This document shows, one piece after another, positions 1-7,232 of a stretch of 50,409 bases of DNA. This DNA is from UBA10646 sp003456175 (GTDB lineage: Bacteria > Bacteroidota > Bacteroidia > Chitinophagales > Chitinophagaceae), in assembly GCA_031976225.1 (NCBI GenBank), contig DALYLQ010000014.1, positions 1 through 50,409 on the forward strand, read 5' to 3'. How positions within the stretch are numbered: the first letter of the stretch is position 1; each line of letters opens with the position of its first letter. The notes under the pieces were generated by a model, which saw nothing but the letters and a program-made list of their open reading frames with translations, ran no database searches and was not told the origin of the DNA. The position numbers and the translations under genes were made by a program.

Positions 1-683
1 CGCCAGCACAACAAAACCCTGCCATTGATGATAATTGGGATAACCCTGCAGGTGTGCCCATTGAAGCCTTTATATTCGGTGGTCGCCGTAGCACGGCAGT
101 ACCTTTAGTACACCAATCTTTCAACTGGAATTATGGTGTATACACCGCCGCAACAATGGGTAGTGAAATGACTGCAGCAGCTTTTGGCGAGCTTGGCAAG
201 GTACGCCGCGACCCATTTGCCATGCTACCATTCATGGGGTATCACATGGGCGACTATGTAAACCATTGGTTACAGTTCGGCCGCAACCTACCTAATGCCC
301 CTCGCATTTTTAGTGTTAACTGGTTTAGAAAAGATGAGCAAGGCAAATTCATGTGGCCAGGCTTCGGTGAAAATATCAGAATCTTAAAATGGATTGTTGA
401 CCGTGTACATGGCCATGCAGGTGCCGTTGAAAGCCCTATTGGCTGGATGCCTCGCTATGAAGACATCGACTGGAAAGGCATTGAAAACTTCACACGTGAA
501 GACTTTATGAAATTAATGACCGTAGATAGGGAAGCATGGAAACAAGAACTCATGAGTCATGAAGAACTATTTGCAAAATTATACGACAAACTCCCTAAAG
601 AATTTTATTTCATACGAGAGTTGTTATTATCTGCACTTTGGAGGTCGCCCGAACATTGGAGCTTAGCCCCTGAACATGCATAA
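1..683 (+). CDS. pckG: Phosphoenolpyruvate carboxykinase (GTP), C-terminal part
   Basis: The gene is cut by the window start; its frame is open from base 3 and ends with TAA at 681-683. The product converts oxaloacetate and GTP to phosphoenolpyruvate, GDP and CO2, the entry step of gluconeogenesis, in the cytoplasm. The visible part carries the family's FGGRR segment, the PLVHQSFNW stretch, DPFAMLPFMGYHMGDY and the NWFRKDEQGKFMWPGFGEN block, all typical of the GTP-dependent class rather than the ATP-dependent one. About two thirds of the roughly 600-residue protein, including the P-loop, should lie upstream of the window. A strong terminator follows at once. The identification is from recognisable family motifs; the missing half cannot be checked. 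Confidence 0.93.
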   Translation, partial: PAQQNPAIDDNWDNPAGVPIEAFIFGGRRSTAVPLVHQSFNWNYGVYTAATMGSEMTAAAFGELGKVRRDPFAMLPFMGYHMGDYVNHWLQFGRNLPNAPRIFSVNWFRKDEQGKFMWPGFGENIRILKWIVDRVHGHAGAVESPIGWMPRYEDIDWKGIENFTREDFMKLMTVDREAWKQELMSHEELFAKLYDKLPKEFYFIRELLLSALWRSPEHWSLAPEHA

Positions 684-690
684 TTTCTCA

Positions 691-718
691 AAAGAACGGG
701 CTAAGCCCGTTCTTTTTT
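691..718 (+). terminator. Rho-independent terminator after pckG
   Basis: An 11-bp stem (AAAGAACGGGC, loop TAA, GCCCGTTCTTT) is followed by a short T run. It begins 7 bases after the pckG stop. Confidence 0.9.
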
Positions 719-720
719 CA

Positions 721-756
721 TTATACTAACAATACTATTATTACTTGTTAGTATAA
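721..756. promoter_or_regulatory. 12-bp perfect inverted repeat upstream of the transporter gene
   Basis: TTATACTAACAA at 721-732 is repeated in inverse at 745-756 with a 12-base spacer. It lies between the pckG terminator and the transporter start at 784. The arms are A+T-rich with no T tract after them, so an operator is as likely as an attenuator. The word ATACTA occurs three times across the element. Function is inferred only. Confidence 0.5.
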
Positions 757-783
757 TACTATCTTTCACATAAATCTAACCGC

Positions 784-2451
784 ATGGAATGGTTCCTAGC
801 CCTTTTCACCGAAGCTTCTGTAGCACAAACCATTGTTATTTATGCATTGACCATTGCTATCGGCATTTGGATGGGACGCATTAAAATAGCTGGTGTTTCA
901 TTAGGTGTAACTTGGGTACTTTTTATTGGTATTTTATTATCGTATTTCAAAATTGCTGTAGATAAAAACACAGAACATTTTCTTAAAGAATTCGGGCTCA
1001 TACTTTTTGTGTATGCTATTGGCTTACAGGTGGGTCCTGGCTTTTTTGCCTCACTTAAAAAAAGTGCACTTAGTAATAATATCATTGCGGCATTGGTAGT
1101 ACTTACAGGCGTTATTATCACACTGGTATTTTTTGCATTTTCAAACAACCATATTAGTACCATGGCGGGTGTAATGAGTGGTGCCGTAACTAATACACCT
1201 GGCTTAGCAGCTGCACAAGCAGCCGTGAAAGACTTGCATATTGCACAAGTAGACAACTCTATTATTACCCTAGCTTATGCAGTTGCTTACCCATTTGGTG
1301 TGTTTGGAATTATTGTATCACTTGTATTACTTAAAAAAATACTTGGCATTAATATCAATGAACAACAAGAGTTGCATCGAAAGTTAAGTGTTGTTCGTTC
1401 GAACAGGCCAGTTTCAATGCACTTCAATTTAGAAAACCAACAACTTATCGGGCAACCTTTACGTAAGTTATTTGAATTATTCAAAGAGCCTATTGTTGTT
1501 TCAAGAATGTATCATAATGGTAATATTATTACGCCAACGCCAGAAACAATCCTTGCGGCAAATGATGTACTGCTCGTACTTGCACCTAAGAAGCAAATTG
1601 AAAATGCACAACTACTCATTGGTGCTCCTAGCCAAATGAATTTGAAAGAAGCACCTGAAAGTGCACTTACATCGCGACATATTGTTGTTACCAGAAAAGA
1701 TATTACGCATAAACGTTTAGGCGATATCGAAGAGTTACATCAGCATAATTTCACTTTAACACGTATTAGCAGAGCAGGTATAGAAATGGTTGCCAATGGC
1801 GATATTTTTCTACAACTTGGAGATACGATAAAGGTAGTAGGTACGCAAGAAGGCGTTGATCATATCACCAAAATGTTGGGCAACGAAGTAAAGCGTTTAG
1901 AAGTGCCAGATATTGCTCCTATTTTTTTAGGTATTGTGCTCGGCGTAATTCTCGGAAGTATTCCATTTCACATCGGCAATATGCCTGTAGCTGTTAAAAT
2001 TGGTATGGCTGGTGGCCCTTTAATTGTAGCATTGTTATTGAGTAAGTATGGCAACTTTTTATACCTCACCAACTATACCACCAATAGTGCTAATCTTATG
2101 TTGCGTGAATTAGGCATTACCCTTTTCTTAGCCAGCGTAGGTTTAAGTAGTGGACATAATTTAGCGGCGGCTTTTGCCAATGGAGATGGTTGGCGTTGGA
2201 TTGGTATGGGTATCACTATTACTATGGTACCACTCATTGTAATTGGATTTATTGCGAATAAATATTTCAGAAAAACATACTTTGAAATTTGCGGTCTGCT
2301 AGCTGGTGCCTCTACCGATCCGCCGGCCTTGGCATTCGCACTTAAAACCGCTGGCAACGATATACCTTCTGCAACCTATGCAACTGTGTATCCACTAACC
2401 ATGATTCTCAGAATTTTAGCAGCACAACTGTTGATTTTATTCTTCAGTTAA
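784..2451 (+). CDS. AspT/YidE/YbjL-family transporter with two RCK_C domains
   Basis: A 555-residue inner-membrane protein with the layout of the aspartate:alanine exchanger family (TC 2.A.81). It has about five N-terminal membrane segments (residues 1-180), a central cytoplasmic part with two TrkA-C/RCK_C-like domains (about 200-285 and 290-370), and a second membrane half from about 375 to the end. The two membrane halves show the AspT duplication signature, for example GLxLFVYAIGLQVGPGF near residue 75 matched by LGITLFLASVGLSSG near 445. The length equals that of E. coli YidE (about 553). The substrate cannot be read from sequence; an organic or amino acid anion exchanged for another is the family expectation. 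The ATG at 784 is the only sensible start. It is followed after 12 bases by a DUF2490 gene, so the two are probably co-transcribed. Confidence 0.88.
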   Translation: MEWFLALFTEASVAQTIVIYALTIAIGIWMGRIKIAGVSLGVTWVLFIGILLSYFKIAVDKNTEHFLKEFGLILFVYAIGLQVGPGFFASLKKSALSNNIIAALVVLTGVIITLVFFAFSNNHISTMAGVMSGAVTNTPGLAAAQAAVKDLHIAQVDNSIITLAYAVAYPFGVFGIIVSLVLLKKILGININEQQELHRKLSVVRSNRPVSMHFNLENQQLIGQPLRKLFELFKEPIVVSRMYHNGNIITPTPETILAANDVLLVLAPKKQIENAQLLIGAPSQMNLKEAPESALTSRHIVVTRKDITHKRLGDIEELHQHNFTLTRISRAGIEMVANGDIFLQLGDTIKVVGTQEGVDHITKMLGNEVKRLEVPDIAPIFLGIVLGVILGSIPFHIGNMPVAVKIGMAGGPLIVALLLSKYGNFLYLTNYTTNSANLMLRELGITLFLASVGLSSGHNLAAAFANGDGWRWIGMGITITMVPLIVIGFIANKYFRKTYFEICGLLAGASTDPPALAFALKTAGNDIPSATYATVYPLTMILRILAAQLLILFFS

Positions 2452-2463
2452 TCATTGAAAAAA

Positions 2464-3219
2464 ATGCTAAAAAAAATATTTATATGTAGATGTGCTGTAG
2501 CACTAGTTTGCTTCTTCTTACTTACACGCAGTAGCATTGCACAAAGCAAGCAAGTACGCTATCAAAACCATAGTTGGACGAGCCTGAATACTAGCATGCG
2601 TATAGCTAAGCATTGGAGTATTATTACCGACGTACATTACAGAGCTAACAACTTTTTTGCGAGTCCTAATTTTTACTTTTTTCGTGTAGGTGGTCAGTAC
2701 CACTTCAATCAACACTTATCTGTAGCATTAGGATACGGACATTTATGGCTTGCGCCTTCCAAAACAGGATGGCATACTTACAGCAACGAAAATCGTATTT
2801 ATCAGCAAGTACAGTATACTTACAAAACACAACGCTGGCAATGGATACACCGTATCAGAAACGAGCAACGTTGGCAACAAATTATTACGAACGATATTGC
2901 TACCAACAATTACAAACTCACCAATAGAATTCGCTATTTATTAGGTGCCAACTATACCATTTTCAAGCAACATCCAAAACTTCCAACACTGGCGCTTGCG
3001 AATGAGTTATGCCTTCAATTTGGCGAAAACACAGCGCTAAACACGTACGACCAAAACAGATTTTTTATAGGTGCTAAAATGCCACTTCGTAAATATTTGA
3101 GTTTCGATATTGGCTACATGCTGCTCTATCAAAAAAAAGCAGATGGTTTGAATTTCGACTATAACAATACCTTCCGTTGTTTTTTCTATTACACTCCGCA
3201 ATGGCAGCAAAAAAACTAA
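2464..3219 (+). CDS. DUF2490 outer-membrane protein
   Basis: A 251-residue secreted protein of the DUF2490 family, a Bacteroidota group predicted to form small outer-membrane beta-barrels of unknown function. A signal peptide is clear (Lys-Lys, hydrophobic core, SSIAQ cleavage region near residue 25). The mature part is rich in alternating aromatic strands and carries the family's NRIRYLLGANY and YDQNRFFIGAKM segments. The ATG at 2464 is preferred over the upstream TTG at 2455 because it starts directly at the signal peptide. The gene follows the transporter by 12 bases. Its stop codon abuts a copy of the CCTTACGGTAAA word at 3220. A paralogue lies at 15957-16736. Family call is firm; role unknown. 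Confidence 0.82.
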   Translation: MLKKIFICRCAVALVCFFLLTRSSIAQSKQVRYQNHSWTSLNTSMRIAKHWSIITDVHYRANNFFASPNFYFFRVGGQYHFNQHLSVALGYGHLWLAPSKTGWHTYSNENRIYQQVQYTYKTQRWQWIHRIRNEQRWQQIITNDIATNNYKLTNRIRYLLGANYTIFKQHPKLPTLALANELCLQFGENTALNTYDQNRFFIGAKMPLRKYLSFDIGYMLLYQKKADGLNFDYNNTFRCFFYYTPQWQQKN

Positions 3220-3259
3220 CCTTACGGTAAATGTATTTGCGGATATATTTACCGCAAGG
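3220..3259. repeat. Inverted pair of the iterated word, at a gene end
   Basis: CCTTACGGTAAA (3220-3231) and TTTACCGCAAGG (3248-3259) face each other and can form a stem of about 13 bp with one mismatch. The first copy begins at the base after the DUF2490 stop codon. No T tract follows, so it is not a standard terminator on the plus strand. Confidence 0.85.
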
Positions 3260-3263
3260 GCAT

Positions 3264-3294
3264 AAAAAAAGTCTTACCGAAATCGATAAGACTT
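3264..3294 (-). terminator. Terminator of the tRNA-Val cluster
   Basis: Read on the minus strand, an 8-bp stem (AAGTCTTA / TAAGACTT, 10-base loop) is followed by a run of seven T. It sits just downstream of the tRNA genes. Confidence 0.85.
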
Positions 3295-3298
3295 AATG

Positions 3299-3473
3299 TG
3301 GGAGCTGACGGGATCGAACNNNNNNNNNNNNNNNNNNNNNNNNNNNNNNNNNNNNNNNNNNNNNNNNNNNNNNNNNNNNNNNNNNNNNNNNNNNNNNNNN
3401 NNNNNNNNNNNNNNNNNNNCGCCGACCCTCTGCTTGTAAGGCAGATGCTCTAAACCAGCTGAGCTAAGCTCCC
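3299..3473 (-). tRNA. tRNA-Val (TAC), interrupted by the assembly gap
   Basis: The 3' part (3299-3319) and the 5' part (3420-3473) of a tRNA-Val gene flank 100 N. If the N are removed the two parts join, without loss or overlap, into a sequence identical to the complete copy at 3509-3583, including the TCTGC stem, the CTTACAA loop and anticodon TAC. The gene is therefore complete in content, but the gap may hide further tandem copies. CCA is not encoded. Confidence 0.85.
3320..3419. other. Assembly gap of 100 N
   Basis: Exactly 100 N, the usual placeholder for a gap of unknown length. It lies inside a tRNA that is repeated next door, which is the likely cause of the break. Confidence 0.99.
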
Positions 3474-3508
3474 TGCAATTAGTTGCAATAAGATAAAAAG
3501 AACTTTAG

Positions 3509-3583
3509 TGGGAGCTGACGGGATCGAACCGCCGACCCTCTGCTTGTAAGGCAGATGCTCTAAACCAGCTGAGCTAAGCTCCC
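3509..3583 (-). tRNA. tRNA-Val (TAC)
   Basis: On the minus strand a 75-base cloverleaf begins GGGAGCTTAGCTC and ends AGCTCCC plus discriminator A. The anticodon stem TCTGC/GCAGA encloses loop CTTACAA, giving anticodon TAC, which reads GTA (Val). The T arm contains GGTTCGATCCC. CCA is not encoded. It is 35 bases upstream of the interrupted copy, so both belong to one transcript. Confidence 0.95.
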
Positions 3584-3600
3584 TTTTCAAAATCGGAGTG

Positions 3601-3631
3601 CAAATATAGGCTCCTATAAATTTTCTCCAAA
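3601..3631 (-). promoter_or_regulatory. Bacteroidota-type promoter of the tRNA-Val cluster
   Basis: On the minus strand TATATTTG (3601-3608) matches the TAnnTTTG -7 element, and TTTG (3628-3631) lies 19 bases upstream as the -33 element. The -7 box ends 17 bases before the tRNA 5' end. This is the best promoter match seen in the window. Confidence 0.8.
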
Positions 3632-3681
3632 TAATTTTTGTTACGCAGGCATGTAAATAACAATAATTACTTTTATACGGT

Positions 3682-4110
3682 ATGAAATTAGCTATCATTA
3701 ACGGTCCGAATCTCAATTTACTAGGTCTCCGCGAGCCAGGTATTTATGGAAGCCAAAACTTCGAAGCTTATTTGCAATACTTACGTTCAACATTTACGCA
3801 AGTAGCCATCGATTATTATCAGTCTAATATTGAGGGAGAGCTCATTAATGCACTGCAACAATATGGCTTTAGTTACGATGGTATTATTTTAAACCCAGGC
3901 GGCTATACCCATACTTCAGTTGCCATTGGCGATTGTATTGCTGCCATTACCACTCCTGTTATAGAAGTACACATCAGTAATATTCATGCTCGTGAAGATT
4001 TTAGAAAGCTATCGCATGTATCTGCGAAAGCAAAAGGCACCATTTGTGGTTTAGGACTTGCTGGTTACGCATTAGCCTTAAATTATTTGGTAGAAAGCAA
4101 TAAAAAGTAA
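3682..4110 (+). CDS. aroQ: 3-dehydroquinate dehydratase, type II
   Basis: A 142-residue enzyme that removes water from 3-dehydroquinate in the shikimate pathway toward aromatic amino acids. The type II hallmarks are plain: NGPNLNLLGLREPGIYG at the N terminus with the catalytic Tyr, the QSNIEGELI segment near residue 52, LNPGGYTHTSVAIGD near 75, and EVHISNIHAREDFR near 98 with the catalytic His. Length matches the family (about 140-150). The ATG at 3682 gives the standard N terminus. It is followed after 31 bases by clpS. A CATTTACGCAAGTA word is embedded at 3791-3804. Confidence 0.96.
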   Translation: MKLAIINGPNLNLLGLREPGIYGSQNFEAYLQYLRSTFTQVAIDYYQSNIEGELINALQQYGFSYDGIILNPGGYTHTSVAIGDCIAAITTPVIEVHISNIHAREDFRKLSHVSAKAKGTICGLGLAGYALALNYLVESNKK

Positions 4111-4141
4111 GCGAATAATTATTGGCTGTTAATTTTGTACC

Positions 4142-4450
4142 ATGAGTATGTGGAATTTTGGAACCGCTCCAGAACAAGATGTAGATGAGGCGGTACTTGT
4201 AGCCGATAAAACTGAAACACCCTATCAACTAATTGTTTGGAACGACGAGGTGAACACGTTCGACTGGGTTATTGAAACCCTGATAGAAGTGTGCCAGCAT
4301 ACACCCGAACAAGCCGAACAATGCACGTTAATAATACACTTTAAAGGCAAGTGTGCTGTTAAAAATGGCGATTACGATACCCTCAAAGGCATGTGCGACC
4401 GCATTACCGATAGAGGCATTGGCGCCACGATAGAAACCACTGAATCGTAA
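4142..4450 (+). CDS. clpS: Clp protease adaptor ClpS
   Basis: A 102-residue cytoplasmic adaptor that binds proteins with a destabilising N-terminal residue and hands them to ClpAP (or ClpCP in this phylum). The core YQLIVWNDEVNTFDWVIETL (residues about 28-47) contains the conserved Asn-Asp pair that contacts the N-degron, and the TLIIHFKGKCAVKNG segment matches the second half of the fold. The gene is separated from aat by only 2 bases, which places degron recognition and degron creation in one operon. Confidence 0.93.
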   Translation: MSMWNFGTAPEQDVDEAVLVADKTETPYQLIVWNDEVNTFDWVIETLIEVCQHTPEQAEQCTLIIHFKGKCAVKNGDYDTLKGMCDRITDRGIGATIETTES

Positions 4451-4452
4451 GT

Positions 4453-5109
4453 ATGTCGCTTTTTGTACTTAACGAACAACTGTGGTTTCCGCCAGTAACC
4501 GAAGCCGATGAAGATGGCCTCTTAGCTGTTGGAGGCGATCTTAACCCCGAACGTATTTTATATGCCTATCAACAAGGCATTTTCCCATGGTACAGCGAAG
4601 AAATCCCTCTTTGGTGGAGCCCCGATCCTCGATTTGTACTGTTTCCAAACAAACTCTATATCAGCAAAAGCATGCGTACCTTGCTTAAACGCAATGCTTT
4701 TAAAGTAACTACCAATCAAGCATTTACGCAAGTAATCAACGCCTGTGGCACTATTGAACGGCCAGGCCAAGATGGCACCTGGCTCAATGCCGATATGCAA
4801 CAAGCCTATATGCAACTACATCAAATGGGCTATGCTCACAGTGTTGAAGCTTGGTATAACAATACTTTGGTAGGCGGTTTGTATGGCTTACGAATTGGGC
4901 AGGTTTTCTTTGGCGAAAGCATGTTCAGCACTATTAGTAATGCCAGCAAGTACGCCTTCATAAGCTTTGTACAACAATTACAAACAGAAGGTGTGCAGTT
5001 AATAGATTGCCAAGTGTACACCGATCATTTAGCGAGCCTTGGTGCCACTATGATACCTAGGAACGATTTTATTCAATACTTGCGTAAATGGCTACCCAAC
5101 ACTGTGTAA
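4453..5109 (+). CDS. aat: Leucyl/phenylalanyl-tRNA--protein transferase
   Basis: A 218-residue enzyme that moves Leu or Phe from aminoacyl-tRNA onto proteins with N-terminal Lys or Arg, creating ligands for ClpS. The family signature is complete: FPPVTEADEDGLLAVGGDL near the N terminus, AYQQGIFPWYSEEIPLWWSPDPR (residues about 36-58), the HSVEAW segment near 131, GGLYGLRIGQVFFGESMFS near 142, and DCQVYTDHLASLGA near the end. Start ATG 4453 follows the clpS stop by 2 bases. Two copies of the iterated CATTTACGCAAGTA word lie inside (4721-4734; 5077-5090 inverse), the latter near the stop. Confidence 0.96.
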   Translation: MSLFVLNEQLWFPPVTEADEDGLLAVGGDLNPERILYAYQQGIFPWYSEEIPLWWSPDPRFVLFPNKLYISKSMRTLLKRNAFKVTTNQAFTQVINACGTIERPGQDGTWLNADMQQAYMQLHQMGYAHSVEAWYNNTLVGGLYGLRIGQVFFGESMFSTISNASKYAFISFVQQLQTEGVQLIDCQVYTDHLASLGATMIPRNDFIQYLRKWLPNTV

Positions 5110-5207
5110 TTTTTTTTAGATTTTTTTACAAAAAAGTTGCATAAACAACTATTTTGTATTCACTACCACAGTAATTTGCACGAGCAAAAAATTAAAATTG
5201 TTTGCGT

Positions 5208-5951
5208 ATGAAAATATTAGTGTGTATCAGTAAAACACCCGACACCACTTCGAAAATTGCCTTTAAAGATGGCAACACCCAATTTGATGATGCTGGTGTT
5301 CAATGGATTATTAACCCTTACGATGAGTGGTACGCTTTAGTACGTGCTATTGAATTGAAAGAAGCTAACCCTGCCGCCACAGTACACTTAGTTACCGTTG
5401 GCGGTGCCGATGCAGAACCTATTATCCGCAAAGCACTTGCCTTAGGTGGCGATGAAGCCATTCGTGTTAACACCGATAGCAACGATAGCTACACTATTGC
5501 TGCACAAATTGCCGATGTAGCTAAAAATGGTGGTTACGATCTTGTATTCACAGGTAAAGAAACAATTGATTATAACGGCAGTAGCATTGGTGCAATGGTA
5601 GCAGAACTTATAGATGCACCTTACATTAGTGTTGCTACTAAGTTCGATTTAAATGGCACTGTTGCTACAGTAACCCGCGAAATAGAGGGCGGCGAAGAGG
5701 TAGCAGAAGTAAGCTTACCATTAGTAGTAAGCTGCGCCAAAGGTGTTGCAGAGCAACGCATACCTAACATGCGTGGTATTATGGCTGCTCGTACCAAACC
5801 CCTTACGGTAAAAGAGCCTACGGCTATTACCGCTTTAACTAGCATTGCTAGCTTCGAGCTACGTCCTGCAAAGGCTGGTGTTAAATTGGTAGATGCCGAT
5901 AATGTAGATGAACTTGTACGCTTACTACACGAAGAAGCAAAAGCAATTTAA
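5208..5951 (+). CDS. etfB: Electron transfer flavoprotein beta subunit
   Basis: A 247-residue subunit (FixA family) that, with EtfA, carries electrons from acyl-CoA and other dehydrogenases to the quinone pool. It opens MKILVCISKTPDTTSKI and contains the AMP-binding-type region VFTGKETIDYNGSSIGAMVAEL and the family segment GVAEQRIPNMRGIMAARTKPL, close to the family recognition loop. The ATG at 5208 is chosen over the upstream TTG at 5202 because it gives the standard N terminus. It is followed by etfA after 57 bases. An exact CCTTACGGTAAA word lies in frame at 5801-5812. Confidence 0.95.
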   Translation: MKILVCISKTPDTTSKIAFKDGNTQFDDAGVQWIINPYDEWYALVRAIELKEANPAATVHLVTVGGADAEPIIRKALALGGDEAIRVNTDSNDSYTIAAQIADVAKNGGYDLVFTGKETIDYNGSSIGAMVAELIDAPYISVATKFDLNGTVATVTREIEGGEEVAEVSLPLVVSCAKGVAEQRIPNMRGIMAARTKPLTVKEPTAITALTSIASFELRPAKAGVKLVDADNVDELVRLLHEEAKAI

Positions 5952-6008
5952 GCGTAAGCGATTAATGTAAGTACACTTTATCTCGAACAAATTCAAACGA
6001 AGAACAAC

Positions 6009-6974
6009 ATGTCTGTTTTAATATTCATCGACCAAGCAGATGGTCATATCAAAAAAGCAAGTTACGAAGCACTCACCTACGGTGCCGATGTAGCAAAACA
6101 ATTGGGTGTAGACGCACATGGCTTATTGCTAGGTACCGTTAGCGACGATGTTACATCTCTTGGCAAATACGGCGTTAGTACCATACACCATGTAGCCGAT
6201 GCTACACTTAACCATGTTGATGCACAGGTATATGCCAAAGTAATTGCACAGGCCGTTAGTGCCGCCAATGCAAGCGTGGTAGTCTTTAGCCACAACTTAA
6301 CAGGTAAGGCAGTTGCGCCACGTGTGGCTGCTCGCCTACAAGCTGGCTTGGTAGCAGGCGCTGTAGCATTACCAGATACAAGCAATGGTTTTATCGTGAA
6401 AAAAGCTGTGTTTAGTGGTAAGGCGTTTGCCAATGTAGCCGTTCAAAGCAGCATTAAAGTGATTTCTTTAAACCCCAACAGTTATAAAATAGCTGCTGGC
6501 GATGGTAATGCAACGGTTAATAACCTTACGGTAAATGTAGATGCGCCACGTGTAAAAGTTACTGCTGTGAATAAGGTTACTGGCGAAGTGCCTTTAACAG
6601 AAGCTGAAGTAGTTGTAAGTGGTGGCCGTGGTTTAAAAGGTCCTGAGAACTGGGGTATTTTGCTTGATTTAGCAAAGGTATTGAATGCTGGAACTGCTTG
6701 TAGCCGCCCTGTTGGCGATGCACATTGGAGACCACACCACGAACACGTAGGACAAACCGGTGTTCAAATTGCACCTAACTTATACATTGCTATTGGTATT
6801 TCTGGTGCTATTCAGCACTTAGCTGGTGTTAACCGTAGCAAGGTAATTGTAGTTATCAATAAAGATCCTGAAGCGCCTTTCTTTAAAGCTGCGGACTATG
6901 GTATTGTTGGAGATGCGTTTGAAGTAGTTCCTAAACTTACAGCTGCTATCAAAAAATTAAAAGGTGTAGCGTAA
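6009..6974 (+). CDS. etfA: Electron transfer flavoprotein alpha subunit
   Basis: A 321-residue FAD-binding partner of EtfB. The N-terminal domain begins MSVLIFIDQADGHIKKASYEAL; the C-terminal FAD domain shows VSGGRGLKGPENW near residue 204, the SRPVGDAHWRPHHEHVGQTG loop near 234, IAIGISGAIQHLAG near 262 and VVINKDPEAPFFKAADYGIVGD near 282, all diagnostic. Length is typical. The pair ends in a terminator at 7000. A CCTTACGGTAAATG word is in frame at 6524-6537. Confidence 0.96.
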   Translation: MSVLIFIDQADGHIKKASYEALTYGADVAKQLGVDAHGLLLGTVSDDVTSLGKYGVSTIHHVADATLNHVDAQVYAKVIAQAVSAANASVVVFSHNLTGKAVAPRVAARLQAGLVAGAVALPDTSNGFIVKKAVFSGKAFANVAVQSSIKVISLNPNSYKIAAGDGNATVNNLTVNVDAPRVKVTAVNKVTGEVPLTEAEVVVSGGRGLKGPENWGILLDLAKVLNAGTACSRPVGDAHWRPHHEHVGQTGVQIAPNLYIAIGISGAIQHLAGVNRSKVIVVINKDPEAPFFKAADYGIVGDAFEVVPKLTAAIKKLKGVA

Positions 6975-6999
6975 GCAATATCATCGTAATAAAATAGCT

Positions 7000-7029
7000 A
7001 AAGGTTGAGCATGATTGCTCAGCCTTTTT
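7000..7029 (+). terminator. Terminator after etfBA
   Basis: An 11-bp stem with one G·T pair (AAGGTTGAGCA / TGCTCAGCCTT) and loop TGAT ends in five T. It begins 25 bases after the etfA stop; a copy of the iterated word follows at 7032-7043. Confidence 0.88.
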
Positions 7030-7232
7030 CATTTACCGTAAGGTGGTACCTTCTTATACCATAACATCCACTTAATTTAACTGCTACAAAGCTTCAAAAC
7101 ATGCAAACAATGAGCAGCAAAAGCGTTGATGTGTATCACCTAAAAGCGTAGCAAAAGTCACGCACCACGGCTTCATAGCGATCTAACTTGCTGCTATAAC
7201 AGTAAGGCACTGTTAATAGTAAACTATTCGTT

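Noticed and set aside
840..1256. Antisense open frames within the transporter and other long genes
   Set aside because: They are shadows of the coding strand without independent support.
3450..3716. Minus-strand open frame of 88 codons
   Set aside because: It runs through the tRNA-Val genes and their promoter and has no protein-like composition.
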